Source of the DNA: Pontiella sulfatireligans
GTDB lineage: Bacteria; Verrucomicrobiota; Kiritimatiellia; Kiritimatiellales; Pontiellaceae
Length of the DNA stretch: 64,000 nt
Reading direction: 5' to 3'
Assembly: GCF_900890705.1 (NCBI RefSeq)
Contig: NZ_CAAHFH010000001.1
Span: 868,001-932,000 of the forward strand
Under the pieces are notes generated by a model. The model was not told the origin of the DNA. It saw only the letters and a program-made list of their open reading frames with translations, and did no database searches. This document shows, in pieces, positions 55,476 to 62,657 of the stretch. Numbering within the stretch: the stretch's first letter is position 1; every line of letters starts with the position of its first letter. The position numbers were made by a program, and so were the translations under genes.

Positions 55476-55495
55476 TTGTGGCCTGCAGGCCACAA
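55476..55495. promoter_or_regulatory. Perfect 20-bp palindrome
   Basis: TTGTGGCCTGCAGGCCACAA reads identically on both strands. It lies 115-134 bases upstream of the start of the propeller-glycosidase gene, between that gene and the alginate-lyase relic. No T-run follows on either strand, so a terminator is unlikely. A dimeric-regulator operator is the simplest reading; a recombination or replication-related site is an alternative. Confidence 0.5.
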
Positions 55496-55579
55496 ACCAG
55501 TGTTCATACAGCAAGTAGAAATACCGCCTGGGCATCTTATTTACTTAGATCACGATGCAACGAGCCATGTATGGACACG

Positions 55580-55675
55580 CTATTCCTGAAGATCGCCGAA
55601 GCAGAATGTGTTCCTGTAGTCGGAAAAGTATCAGGGTTTTTCGATGCTCGTCAGATCGTGCACCGGCTTGGCTCT
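55580..55675 (-). pseudogene. Relic 3' end of an alginate-lyase-family gene
   Basis: A minus-strand frame ending at TAG 55580 reads SIEKP-stop-YFSDYRNTFCFGDLQE. The intact gene at 57070-58251 ends RIENPGYFCDYWNTLCFADL then KEG. The internal stop is TGA in place of the Gly codon. DNA is clearly alike over about 65 bases; upstream similarity fades by 55675, next to the stop of the lipoprotein gene. This is the decayed end of a second copy. Confidence 0.7.
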
Positions 55676-55679
55676 TGTC

Positions 55680-56834
55680 TCAGTTTCCCACAGGAAGCGT
55701 CATCACCGGAGCCGACATCTGATCGACAGTACTGGAGATACTGATCGACCAGAGGGTGCGGACGAGTCTGAATTGCGCCTTGGTTTTCAGATCGGCATCG
55801 TCGATCCAGAACCAATATCCTCTGTATTTAACAGACAGCGCCTGTCCATCCGGCTTGCGGGTCGAAGAATGAATCCGAATATCCTGTCCGGCCAGTCCCG
55901 GCGGGGGGTAGGTTATCGTAATGCCTGCGGTTGCATGTGCTTCCGGAACCTGAACCGCCGCCCGCATCATTTTAACCAGATCGAACGTCGACCTCGTCGT
56001 GATTCCGATTCGCGCGCTCGAATCGCCCCGGATACCGAAAAAGGCGGGAACAACAATGGCCTTGGAGTCATCCTCAGCAGCAGGGAGATCCAACAAGTCG
56101 AGAACCTCTGCAATGCGGACCGCGTCTTTGTCTGAAAGCGGCTCGAACCAAACATTGAATGCTCCACCGTCATCGTTGCTCTGCATCAGATCCAAAGCAC
56201 CGGTGTAGCTCAGTTCAGAGAATAATTCGACCAAGCGCTTGAACTCAGGGCTTGCCTCGGAGGTCGGCCCTTGGAGGAAATCCGGGTTCCTGAGATCGTT
56301 GATTCGATTGACCAACAGGCTGAACGCACTGAGGTCCGGCTTAGTGGATCGCGCGATGACGAGCAGAAAGTCCAACGGCACAGGAGACATGAGTTGTCTG
56401 ATGTAATCCTCGCCCTGTACCGGGGCATAGGTAATCGTGGGATTTTCCTCGTAGGCCATGCCACCAATAATAAGGTCTTCGCCGGAAGCGCCCGCCCCTT
56501 TGAAGCCAGCCTCAATCCCCAGCTCGGCTCTAAACTTTAGATTTGCAGCCACCCCGTTAACCGCAAGCAGCGTCGCCGATTCGCCGTAGCGGCCCTTGAC
56601 GATCGCGAGGAGGATCTGCTCGTCCTGAGTCTGGTTGATGGCCTCCGCATAGGCCACCCGCCCCGCGGTGATGGAGCGTGGACCAATGCTTGCACAACCG
56701 GCCAGCAGGCATGGTAGCAGGCAACTGACAATTAAACGTGCGGATGCGAAAGCCCGGTGCTTAGCCGTTCCGGTTGGCTGTCTGCCGACGATGCGACCAA
56801 CCCCCATGTAACTATTGTATTTTGCTATAGCCAT
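55680..56834 (-). CDS. Lipoprotein of unknown function
   Basis: Predicted lipoprotein of 384 residues. The long basic leader ends in a good lipobox, CLLAGC near residue 47, preceded by a hydrophobic stretch (RLIVSCLLPCLLAG). The mature part starts GPRSITAGRVAYAEAINQTQ, then DEQILLAIVKGRYGE, and later has FGIRGDSSARIGITTRSTFD and RGYWFWIDDADLKTKAQF. I recall similar lipoproteins in unrelated bacteria but no function. The start is uncertain: ATGs at 56834 and 56807 both lack a strong ribosome site. It is the only intact gene here without an obvious link to glycan breakdown, and it lies between two gene relics, which suggests it arrived by insertion. Confidence 0.7.
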   Translation of the reverse strand: MAIAKYNSYMGVGRIVGRQPTGTAKHRAFASARLIVSCLLPCLLAGCASIGPRSITAGRVAYAEAINQTQDEQILLAIVKGRYGESATLLAVNGVAANLKFRAELGIEAGFKGAGASGEDLIIGGMAYEENPTITYAPVQGEDYIRQLMSPVPLDFLLVIARSTKPDLSAFSLLVNRINDLRNPDFLQGPTSEASPEFKRLVELFSELSYTGALDLMQSNDDGGAFNVWFEPLSDKDAVRIAEVLDLLDLPAAEDDSKAIVVPAFFGIRGDSSARIGITTRSTFDLVKMMRAAVQVPEAHATAGITITYPPPGLAGQDIRIHSSTRKPDGQALSVKYRGYWFWIDDADLKTKAQFRLVRTLWSISISSTVDQMSAPVMTLPVGN

Positions 56835-56892
56835 AAAGCAAAGAACCTCTTGTCTGGGTTAGTATATACAACAACCTCTCCAATATAGGGCT

Positions 56893-57069
56893 TTAGCAGG
56901 AATTTCTGCAGTCGTTTATTTTACTAATTTTACTTTGGATGGCATCCATGTCTTCATCTTCTCGAGGCTCGAATCTGTCGAGCGCCTCGTCGTGGCGAAC
57001 GGTCGGCAACCCGTTCTCCGCGGGCACGCCCTCTGGTTTCTCGGCGGTGCAGTAGATCTCGATGCCACC
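56893..57069 (-). pseudogene. Decayed fragment resembling the C-terminus of DUF1254/DUF1214 proteins
   Basis: Directly after the alginate-lyase stop, in the same frame, 58 codons are open to TAA 56893. They read GGIEIYCTAEKPEGVPAENG, then LPTVRHDEALDRFEPREDED and MDAIQSKISKINDCRNSC. The block I-E-I-Y-x-x-A-E-K-P-E-G-V-P-A-E-N-x-L-P-T recalls the end of DUF1254/DUF1214 proteins, where the x after EN is normally Trp. No start or ribosome site exists. I read it as a relic brought next to the lyase gene by rearrangement; read-through extension is less likely. Confidence 0.45.
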
Positions 57070-58251
57070 CTACCCTTCCTTCAGATCTGCAAAGCAGAGC
57101 GTATTCCAGTAGTCGCAGAAGTAGCCGGGGTTTTCGATACGCGTCTTTTCAAGCACTTGCTTGGTATAGGGCATCGGAAGTTTTTTACGATCATGATAGT
57201 GGTGGTAGACCAGTTCGTAAAGTGGGCGGTATTCGCCACGCTTTTTGGCTGAAGGTTCTGTGGCCTTGTCATGGGCGTTGCCCTCCCCGACCGGCGAAGG
57301 ATAAACTTCAAATGGTACATTGTCGTCGCCGAGGTTGTAGCGCGCCAAATATTCTACGCATGTTCCGATCGACACATCCTCGAAGTCATAAAGGTCGATG
57401 CCCTGATTCCATGCGATTTCGCAGGCACGGGCGAGGAAATCCAGCCCCATCTGCGCATGATCCTGGTCGCGGCCGGTTTCCTGGCACTGGCCGCTGGGCA
57501 ATAGGTAGTGGGTCAACCGCGCATTGGTGTCGCCGCTCTTGAGATACTCAATGTTTGCATCGAACAGCTCCCGGTCGTCAAGGAACACCGCGACGGCCAG
57601 CGTGCTCCAGGTGCAGGCCGCATCCCAGTTGCCGTTGTAGGTGTTCGGGCGTGGCTCCATTGCTGGCAGGATGACGTTGCGCAGCCACTCTTTAAACTGC
57701 ACCTGTTCCTCCTCCGGCCATGGGGCGCCGGAACAACGCAGCAGTTCGCCGGCTTGTGCCCAGTAGCCACTATGGATCCCCATGATCAAGCGGGTGTGCA
57801 AATTTTCATCTCCCGGTTTGGGGCGGATGGACTTCATCGTTGAAGACCAATGGTTGATCATCTTGATGGCTTTCTCTGCCTTTGAAATGTCGCCCGTTAC
57901 GATCCACTGCAGCGCATAGCTGTTGGCAATGGCCGCTGCGGTTTTGAAATGCAGGTTATCGGGGCCGAAGATTTCCTTCGGCGCTTTCCATGGGTCGCCA
58001 CCCCACCCGATCTTTCCGCGCGGATGCTTGAGCATGTCTTCCCATGCCGCGGTGCGCAGTTCGTGCCTCTGTTCGAGGTCGCGCTTCATGGCGTCGAGCA
58101 TAGCCTTGGATTGCAGAATGCCGGGATGGCGCAACCCCGACGATGGCGAAACGGCTTCCCGAACCTCCACCGGTACGATGGTGGAGCATGAAGCCGTCAG
58201 AAGCACCGGCAGCGATGCAAGTGCAGCATATAAACATCCGTGCGTTTTCAT
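57070..58251 (-). CDS. Exported alginate-lyase-family protein (PF05426-like)
   Basis: Predicted polysaccharide lyase of 393 residues. The leader MKTHGCLYAALASLPVLLTA then SC22ST suggests a lipoprotein. The alpha/alpha-toroid domain has SSGLRHPGILQSKAMLDAMK at the N-terminus, PNTYNGNWDAACTWSTLAVA in the active-site region and SGQCQETGRDQDHAQMGLDF, which carries the conserved Arg-Asp-x-x-His pattern of this lyase superfamily (PL5/PL38-like). Start 58251 follows the HAD stop by one base (TGATATG), implying coupling; the frame's first ATG (58287) lies inside the HAD gene. A uronic-acid-containing stretch of the polysaccharide is the likely target. Relic DNA of a second copy's 3' end lies at 55580-55675. 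Confidence 0.82.
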   Translation of the reverse strand: MKTHGCLYAALASLPVLLTASCSTIVPVEVREAVSPSSGLRHPGILQSKAMLDAMKRDLEQRHELRTAAWEDMLKHPRGKIGWGGDPWKAPKEIFGPDNLHFKTAAAIANSYALQWIVTGDISKAEKAIKMINHWSSTMKSIRPKPGDENLHTRLIMGIHSGYWAQAGELLRCSGAPWPEEEQVQFKEWLRNVILPAMEPRPNTYNGNWDAACTWSTLAVAVFLDDRELFDANIEYLKSGDTNARLTHYLLPSGQCQETGRDQDHAQMGLDFLARACEIAWNQGIDLYDFEDVSIGTCVEYLARYNLGDDNVPFEVYPSPVGEGNAHDKATEPSAKKRGEYRPLYELVYHHYHDRKKLPMPYTKQVLEKTRIENPGYFCDYWNTLCFADLKEG

Positions 58252-58252
58252 A

Positions 58253-59137
58253 TCAGTCCCAGTGCGGTTTTTCCGGCAGGGCGGCATCGAACTCCTTCAG
58301 TAACATTTGCTGATATAGGCCGGCAAAGGTGCCTTCAAAAAACCTGTCCAATGCATCCGAGGCTAATCGACTCCACGAAGCTTCCTCATTACCGGGGATA
58401 ATCGGGTAGAAAAATGCACGATTGTCCATGGCGGCCTTGTAGTCGCCGGGAGCGTCGCCCACCTTGAGGATCTTGTCGGCATCGTAGCCCTTGCCCTCCG
58501 TGGCGAAATGGATGTGCTCCGATTTGGTGCCGTGCTCCTGCCCTGCAATCAGGTTGACGTAAGGCGTCATTCCATTTTCCTCCCATTCGCGTTCGAGTGC
58601 TTCGAGCGGGGTTTGGGAAACAACAATCATGTCGGCCTTTTTGTTGCCCGTTTTCAGCACGTCCATCACCCTGGGAAAAGGTGCCACGCCGGAAACCATG
58701 TCGGCTACGCGCGCATTCACTTCCATGCTCCAGTCGAGCATGCGCTTGAGCTCTTCGTTGCCGGTTTTTTCCACTTCGGCCTTCAGCGCCGGATTGCCAA
58801 GCTTGGTTTCGCGTTCGATCCAGGCGTCGAGTTCCTTGAGTTCCAATACCTGGAAATTACGCGCCTGGACATCCTTGCGCTCGCGCAACAGGTCGCGGAA
58901 AAACTGAATGGCGAAAAAGCGGTTGCAGCCGCGCGTCTTGCTGTAGAGGTTGACAAAATCCCACACCTCGCGCGCCGCTTTGCTGACGGGCTGGCATTGC
59001 ATGTGTTTGATCACCGCCGGGCAGAAGCATTCTTTGTGCTTGAGTTCCATGGTATCGAACACACAGCCGTCGCTATCGAATCCGATAAAATAATCATGCT
59101 CCTTCGGGAGCGCCTTCAGTTGTGCAACATAATCCAT
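58253..59137 (-). CDS. Cytoplasmic HAD-family hydrolase
   Basis: HAD-superfamily phosphatase-like protein of 294 residues without a signal peptide. Motif I is IGFD21SD23GCVFD (nucleophile and acid/base Asp). Motif II is probably MIVVSQTP, and the late Asp motif is KILKVGDAPGDYKAAM. A helical cap (about 35-170) separates them. It is one of few cytoplasmic proteins in the window. The stop is one base before the alginate-lyase start, so it is co-expressed with an exported lyase. A sugar-phosphate phosphatase acting on imported products would fit; the substrate is not predictable. Confidence 0.85.
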   Translation of the reverse strand: MDYVAQLKALPKEHDYFIGFDSDGCVFDTMELKHKECFCPAVIKHMQCQPVSKAAREVWDFVNLYSKTRGCNRFFAIQFFRDLLRERKDVQARNFQVLELKELDAWIERETKLGNPALKAEVEKTGNEELKRMLDWSMEVNARVADMVSGVAPFPRVMDVLKTGNKKADMIVVSQTPLEALEREWEENGMTPYVNLIAGQEHGTKSEHIHFATEGKGYDADKILKVGDAPGDYKAAMDNRAFFYPIIPGNEEASWSRLASDALDRFFEGTFAGLYQQMLLKEFDAALPEKPHWD

Positions 59138-59163
59138 TTAATCCATATCCTTGTGCGTAAAGT

Positions 59164-60567
59164 TTAGTTTTGCAAATGAGGCCAACCGGCCTTGAGTTCA
59201 TGAGACAGCCGTTTCACGACATCCTTGTATTCGGGATGGCCGGCAACATTGTTGTTTTCGTCGGGATCGACCTTGTGGTCGTAGAGCATGCTTGCCACGG
59301 TCTCGCCCTCCTTGTTCCTCCACTCGGTGTAGAGATAGCGCGAGGTGCGGATGGAATCCCCTTTCTGGTAGCGGCCGAACACCGCCTTTTTCCAATCCAT
59401 GGAAGGATCGGCCAGCAGCGGCACAAAACTGGTACCGTCCAGATGGGCCGGCTTTTTAAGCCCGGCCAGATCGCAGATGGTGGGATACAGATCAACAAAC
59501 TCAACCAGCGCCGATGTGTTCTTGTTTGACGTACCCGGTGCACGAACAATCAACGGCGTTTGAAGCGACGTGTTGAAATTGGCGTGCTTGCACCACAGCG
59601 TATGTTCGCCAAGCTGCCAGCCGTGGTCCCCCCACAGGATCACGATGGTATCATCCCACATTTCCAAGTCATCCAAGGTTTGGAAAACGCGGCCGATCAT
59701 GGCATCGGAAAACGTGGTACAGGCACGATAGCCCCGAATTAGATTCAGCGCCATCGCCTCCGGCAAGGGCCCGGACTCAGGCACACCGTAGTAGCCCCTC
59801 AACTCATTGAAGTCATGAATGGCCTCGGCCGGCGCGTTGGTGGGCACGAAGAAATTGTCCGGCATGGCAATCGTTTCGGCCGGATACATATCCCAGTATT
59901 TCTGCGGGCAGTTGAACGGCAGGTGCGGCTTGGTGAAACCGGCGGTAATAAAGACCGGCTTCCCGCTTTCCTTCGCCCTCTTCAGCTCTTCAATGGCCTT
60001 GGCCGCCACCTTGGCGCCCTGATACGACTCGTCGGGTTCGTCCGCCGCTTCATATGGAAGCCCCTTCACACTCTTCCCATTCAGGCTCTTGGCCGTCTTG
60101 AGAATGCTGAGGTTTTCTTCAGTGAAATACTGACAAAACTCCTTCGGGCGGAAGATCTCATCCCACGACGCTTCATTATCATCTTTGTGATGATAGATCT
60201 TGCCGTTACTGATGGTGCGATAGCCGGCAGCTTTGAGCGTTACCGCAATGTCCGGAATGCCGGGGGCATCCTCGTCCGCTCGCGAATAATAAATATTAAA
60301 GCGCTCCGGTGTCGGCCGCAGCCCGGTCATCAGACTGGCCCGCGATGCACCGCAAACCGGATAGTTACAGAAGGCTTTTTCAAACAGTACACCTTCATCA
60401 GCCAGTCGGTCGATATTGGGCGTGATCATGTAGTCCTGCCCATAGCACCCCAGTTCAGGGCGCAGGTCGTCAACCGAAATGAACAGGATGTTCGGTTGCA
60501 TTTCGGCGAAGGCCGACAGACAAACCAGTGCGCCTGTCAGCAGTGTGATTCGAATTTTTCCAACCAT
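59164..60567 (-). CDS. Exported sulfatase, iduronate-2-sulfatase-like
   Basis: Sulfatase of 467 residues with a signal peptide (1-21, ending AFA). ILFISVDDLRPELGCYG and the overall layout match iduronate-2-sulfatase-like enzymes. The formylglycine motif is C72-G-A-S-R76, where Ala replaces the usual Pro of C-x-P-x-R; this variant is known in the branch. NGKIYHHKD takes the place of GKWHLG, and WGDHGWQLGEH gives the later metal ligands. AGGAG lies six bases before the ATG. It is 26 bp upstream of the HAD gene and 14 bp after the DUF2264 gene. Action on a sulfated uronic or related sugar is suggested by similarity only. Confidence 0.93.
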   Translation of the reverse strand: MVGKIRITLLTGALVCLSAFAEMQPNILFISVDDLRPELGCYGQDYMITPNIDRLADEGVLFEKAFCNYPVCGASRASLMTGLRPTPERFNIYYSRADEDAPGIPDIAVTLKAAGYRTISNGKIYHHKDDNEASWDEIFRPKEFCQYFTEENLSILKTAKSLNGKSVKGLPYEAADEPDESYQGAKVAAKAIEELKRAKESGKPVFITAGFTKPHLPFNCPQKYWDMYPAETIAMPDNFFVPTNAPAEAIHDFNELRGYYGVPESGPLPEAMALNLIRGYRACTTFSDAMIGRVFQTLDDLEMWDDTIVILWGDHGWQLGEHTLWCKHANFNTSLQTPLIVRAPGTSNKNTSALVEFVDLYPTICDLAGLKKPAHLDGTSFVPLLADPSMDWKKAVFGRYQKGDSIRTSRYLYTEWRNKEGETVASMLYDHKVDPDENNNVAGHPEYKDVVKRLSHELKAGWPHLQN

Positions 60568-60581
60568 CGAAAACTCCTAGA

Positions 60582-62585
60582 TTAATAAGAAACGTTGCCT
60601 TCGATATGACCGTAATCGATGACGAACGAGCGACCGTCGGCCAGCTCGATCTCGGCACCCATGGGCTGTCCGTCCTTGAGCCAGGCAATCGGTTTGACGA
60701 GCTTGACGACCGAGAGTTCCTCGTCGGTCCAGGGAGAGTCATCGGTCTTCTGCAGCATCAGGGTAATCAGCAACGGCATGCCCTGATAGTGCTCTTCGCG
60801 GCGGCGCCGGGCGAAGATGACCGTGCTTTCGTCGGCTTCCGGATGCTTGCCGGTGTGCACGAGATGATCGACCCCATCCCAGCCGTGCAGTGCAATCAAC
60901 GCAACTTGACGCCCCGGGATAGCGGCAGTAAGGCATTCGCAACCGTTCACGGTACGTTTTTCAACTTTGGCGGCAACGCCTTCGATATGCGGCAGGCCAT
61001 AGTGACCAAGCGACACTTCGTGGCGGGTGGAGAGGCGCTGGCGATCAACGCGCAGCAGCCCGCCCGGCACAACGATATCGGCCAGGTCGAAACGCCCGGG
61101 GACGTCGTCATGGGCTTTGACTTCAACGTGGCGATAGACCACGCCGTCACGCTCGCCGGCGGAGCCGACGCTGTAGGGCAGCAGGTGGTCTTCCGGATAA
61201 TCGAGTTCAACCGCGCAGTACTGCTGAGGTACGGCACCATCGGTGTTATCGTCTTCCCACGGAAAGTCGGAGTTGAAGGCCAACCGGCTGTAGTACGGCG
61301 GCAGGTTGTTGTAGCCTTCCGACGACTTAACCTTGCCCATTTGCACGGTGCTGGTTCCGGTTTTACCATCTGCAGTGATGGTCAGGCCCGGCCCCGGCAG
61401 GGTGACGGTCTTAAAGCCGTCGCCGATTTCGTCCCACTCACCGCTGTTTTCGGTGGCGGTCCAGAACGGACTGTCTTCCGGCAGCATCAGGCAAACAAAC
61501 GCCTTGGCCATCCAGAACGGGCTGGCGGCGCAACTATAGAACTGCACCATCGGATCCCACGGGCCGTAGTAGCCCAGGCAGGGAACGCCTTCGTCGGTGT
61601 AGAAATCGTCGCGACCGACAAACTGCATCAGATTGGCGGAAGCAATGCGGCGCATCCAGCCGAAATCGACCGGCGAGTCTTTGACCATCGCTGAGGTTGC
61701 CAGCGCAGCACTTGCCGCAAAACGGTAGATAATCGAGCGGCCGTACATGATCTGATGGCCTTCGCGACTGAACATCAACGGATAGGTCTGCATGAATTCG
61801 GCGTGGCGCTGATCGATGATCTTCGCCAATTCCGGCTCGTGCTCGTTGCCGTACCACTTGCACCAGATCGGCGCGTAAAAATGGAATCCCCACGGGGTGT
61901 AGTAGTCAAAACCAAGGTCGCGATACCAGCCGTCGCCGCAATACAGCGCCATGATGTGCTGCATGTGATCCTGCAGCAGTCCGTCGTCCACTTCGTAGCC
62001 GTTCACACGCAGGAAGGTCAGCAGCATAACGTTGAAGAAGCGCCAGTTGTGCGAAAGGGTCTTGCTGTGGGCGTAGTCGCTGAGAAAGGCGGCAATCTGG
62101 TCTTTCTGTTCCTGGGTGTAGTTGTCCCAGATGTGCTCTTTTGAATTCATCAGGCTGATGGCCAGCGCAGCACCTTCGCAGGTGTGCTGATACCAGCCGG
62201 GACCGTATTCCTCAATCAGTTCACTGGTGGTGCCGAGATAGCGCTCGGAGGTTTTATCGGTTGCCAGGAGCAACTGGTGCGCGTAGTAATCGGCCACCTT
62301 GAAATCGCCGCACTTCAGATCCGGCTTCGCGTTAATGAGCGGGGCGGCCAGCAGGAAGGTGCGGGACAGACCTTCATATTCCTCGGCCTTGAAGCGCCAG
62401 GCCGGATCGTCGGCCTTCGGATAAATCACATCGCTCTGTTTCGGCAGTACGATCGGATCATCCATGGTTGGAATATGCTTGAAAATCCCTTCGAGCAGAT
62501 GGGTGCCTGCATCGATCCAGTGCTGACGGGTCATGCCGGTTTCGGGGCTCAGAGTGTAATCGGGATTCTGAATTTGATAAGCCAT
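60582..62585 (-). CDS. DUF2264-family protein, probable cytoplasmic glycosidase-like enzyme
   Basis: Protein of 667 residues with no signal peptide. The N-terminal ~380 residues form an all-helical (alpha/alpha) toroid typical of DUF2264 (YEGLSRTFLLAAPLI, GDGWYRDLGFDYYTPWGFHF, GRSIIYRFAA), followed by a beta-rich C-terminal part. DUF2264 proteins resemble unsaturated-glucuronyl or beta-glucuronidase-type enzymes; as far as I recall some have been placed in GH154, but I cannot confirm this. The ATG at 62585 follows GGTGA. A strong terminator lies 18 bp upstream, so this gene probably heads its own transcription unit with the iduronate-type sulfatase. An intracellular role on imported uronic-acid oligosaccharides is inferred. 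Confidence 0.78.
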   Translation of the reverse strand: MAYQIQNPDYTLSPETGMTRQHWIDAGTHLLEGIFKHIPTMDDPIVLPKQSDVIYPKADDPAWRFKAEEYEGLSRTFLLAAPLINAKPDLKCGDFKVADYYAHQLLLATDKTSERYLGTTSELIEEYGPGWYQHTCEGAALAISLMNSKEHIWDNYTQEQKDQIAAFLSDYAHSKTLSHNWRFFNVMLLTFLRVNGYEVDDGLLQDHMQHIMALYCGDGWYRDLGFDYYTPWGFHFYAPIWCKWYGNEHEPELAKIIDQRHAEFMQTYPLMFSREGHQIMYGRSIIYRFAASAALATSAMVKDSPVDFGWMRRIASANLMQFVGRDDFYTDEGVPCLGYYGPWDPMVQFYSCAASPFWMAKAFVCLMLPEDSPFWTATENSGEWDEIGDGFKTVTLPGPGLTITADGKTGTSTVQMGKVKSSEGYNNLPPYYSRLAFNSDFPWEDDNTDGAVPQQYCAVELDYPEDHLLPYSVGSAGERDGVVYRHVEVKAHDDVPGRFDLADIVVPGGLLRVDRQRLSTRHEVSLGHYGLPHIEGVAAKVEKRTVNGCECLTAAIPGRQVALIALHGWDGVDHLVHTGKHPEADESTVIFARRRREEHYQGMPLLITLMLQKTDDSPWTDEELSVVKLVKPIAWLKDGQPMGAEIELADGRSFVIDYGHIEGNVSY

Positions 62586-62602
62586 TGTTCACCATCCTTC
62601 CT

Positions 62603-62642
62603 AAAAAAAACACGCAAGGGAACCCGGAACGGATTCCCTTGC
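62603..62642 (-). terminator. Strong intrinsic terminator after the GH3 gene
   Basis: On the minus strand GCAAGGGAATCC (62631-62642) pairs with GGGTTCCCTTGC (62614-62625) in a 12-bp stem with one wobble and a 5-base loop. Eight T follow at 62603-62610. It lies 16 bp past the GH3 stop and just before the DUF2264 start, so it separates two transcription units. Confidence 0.88.
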
Positions 62643-62657
62643 ATTGGCACTATTCTT

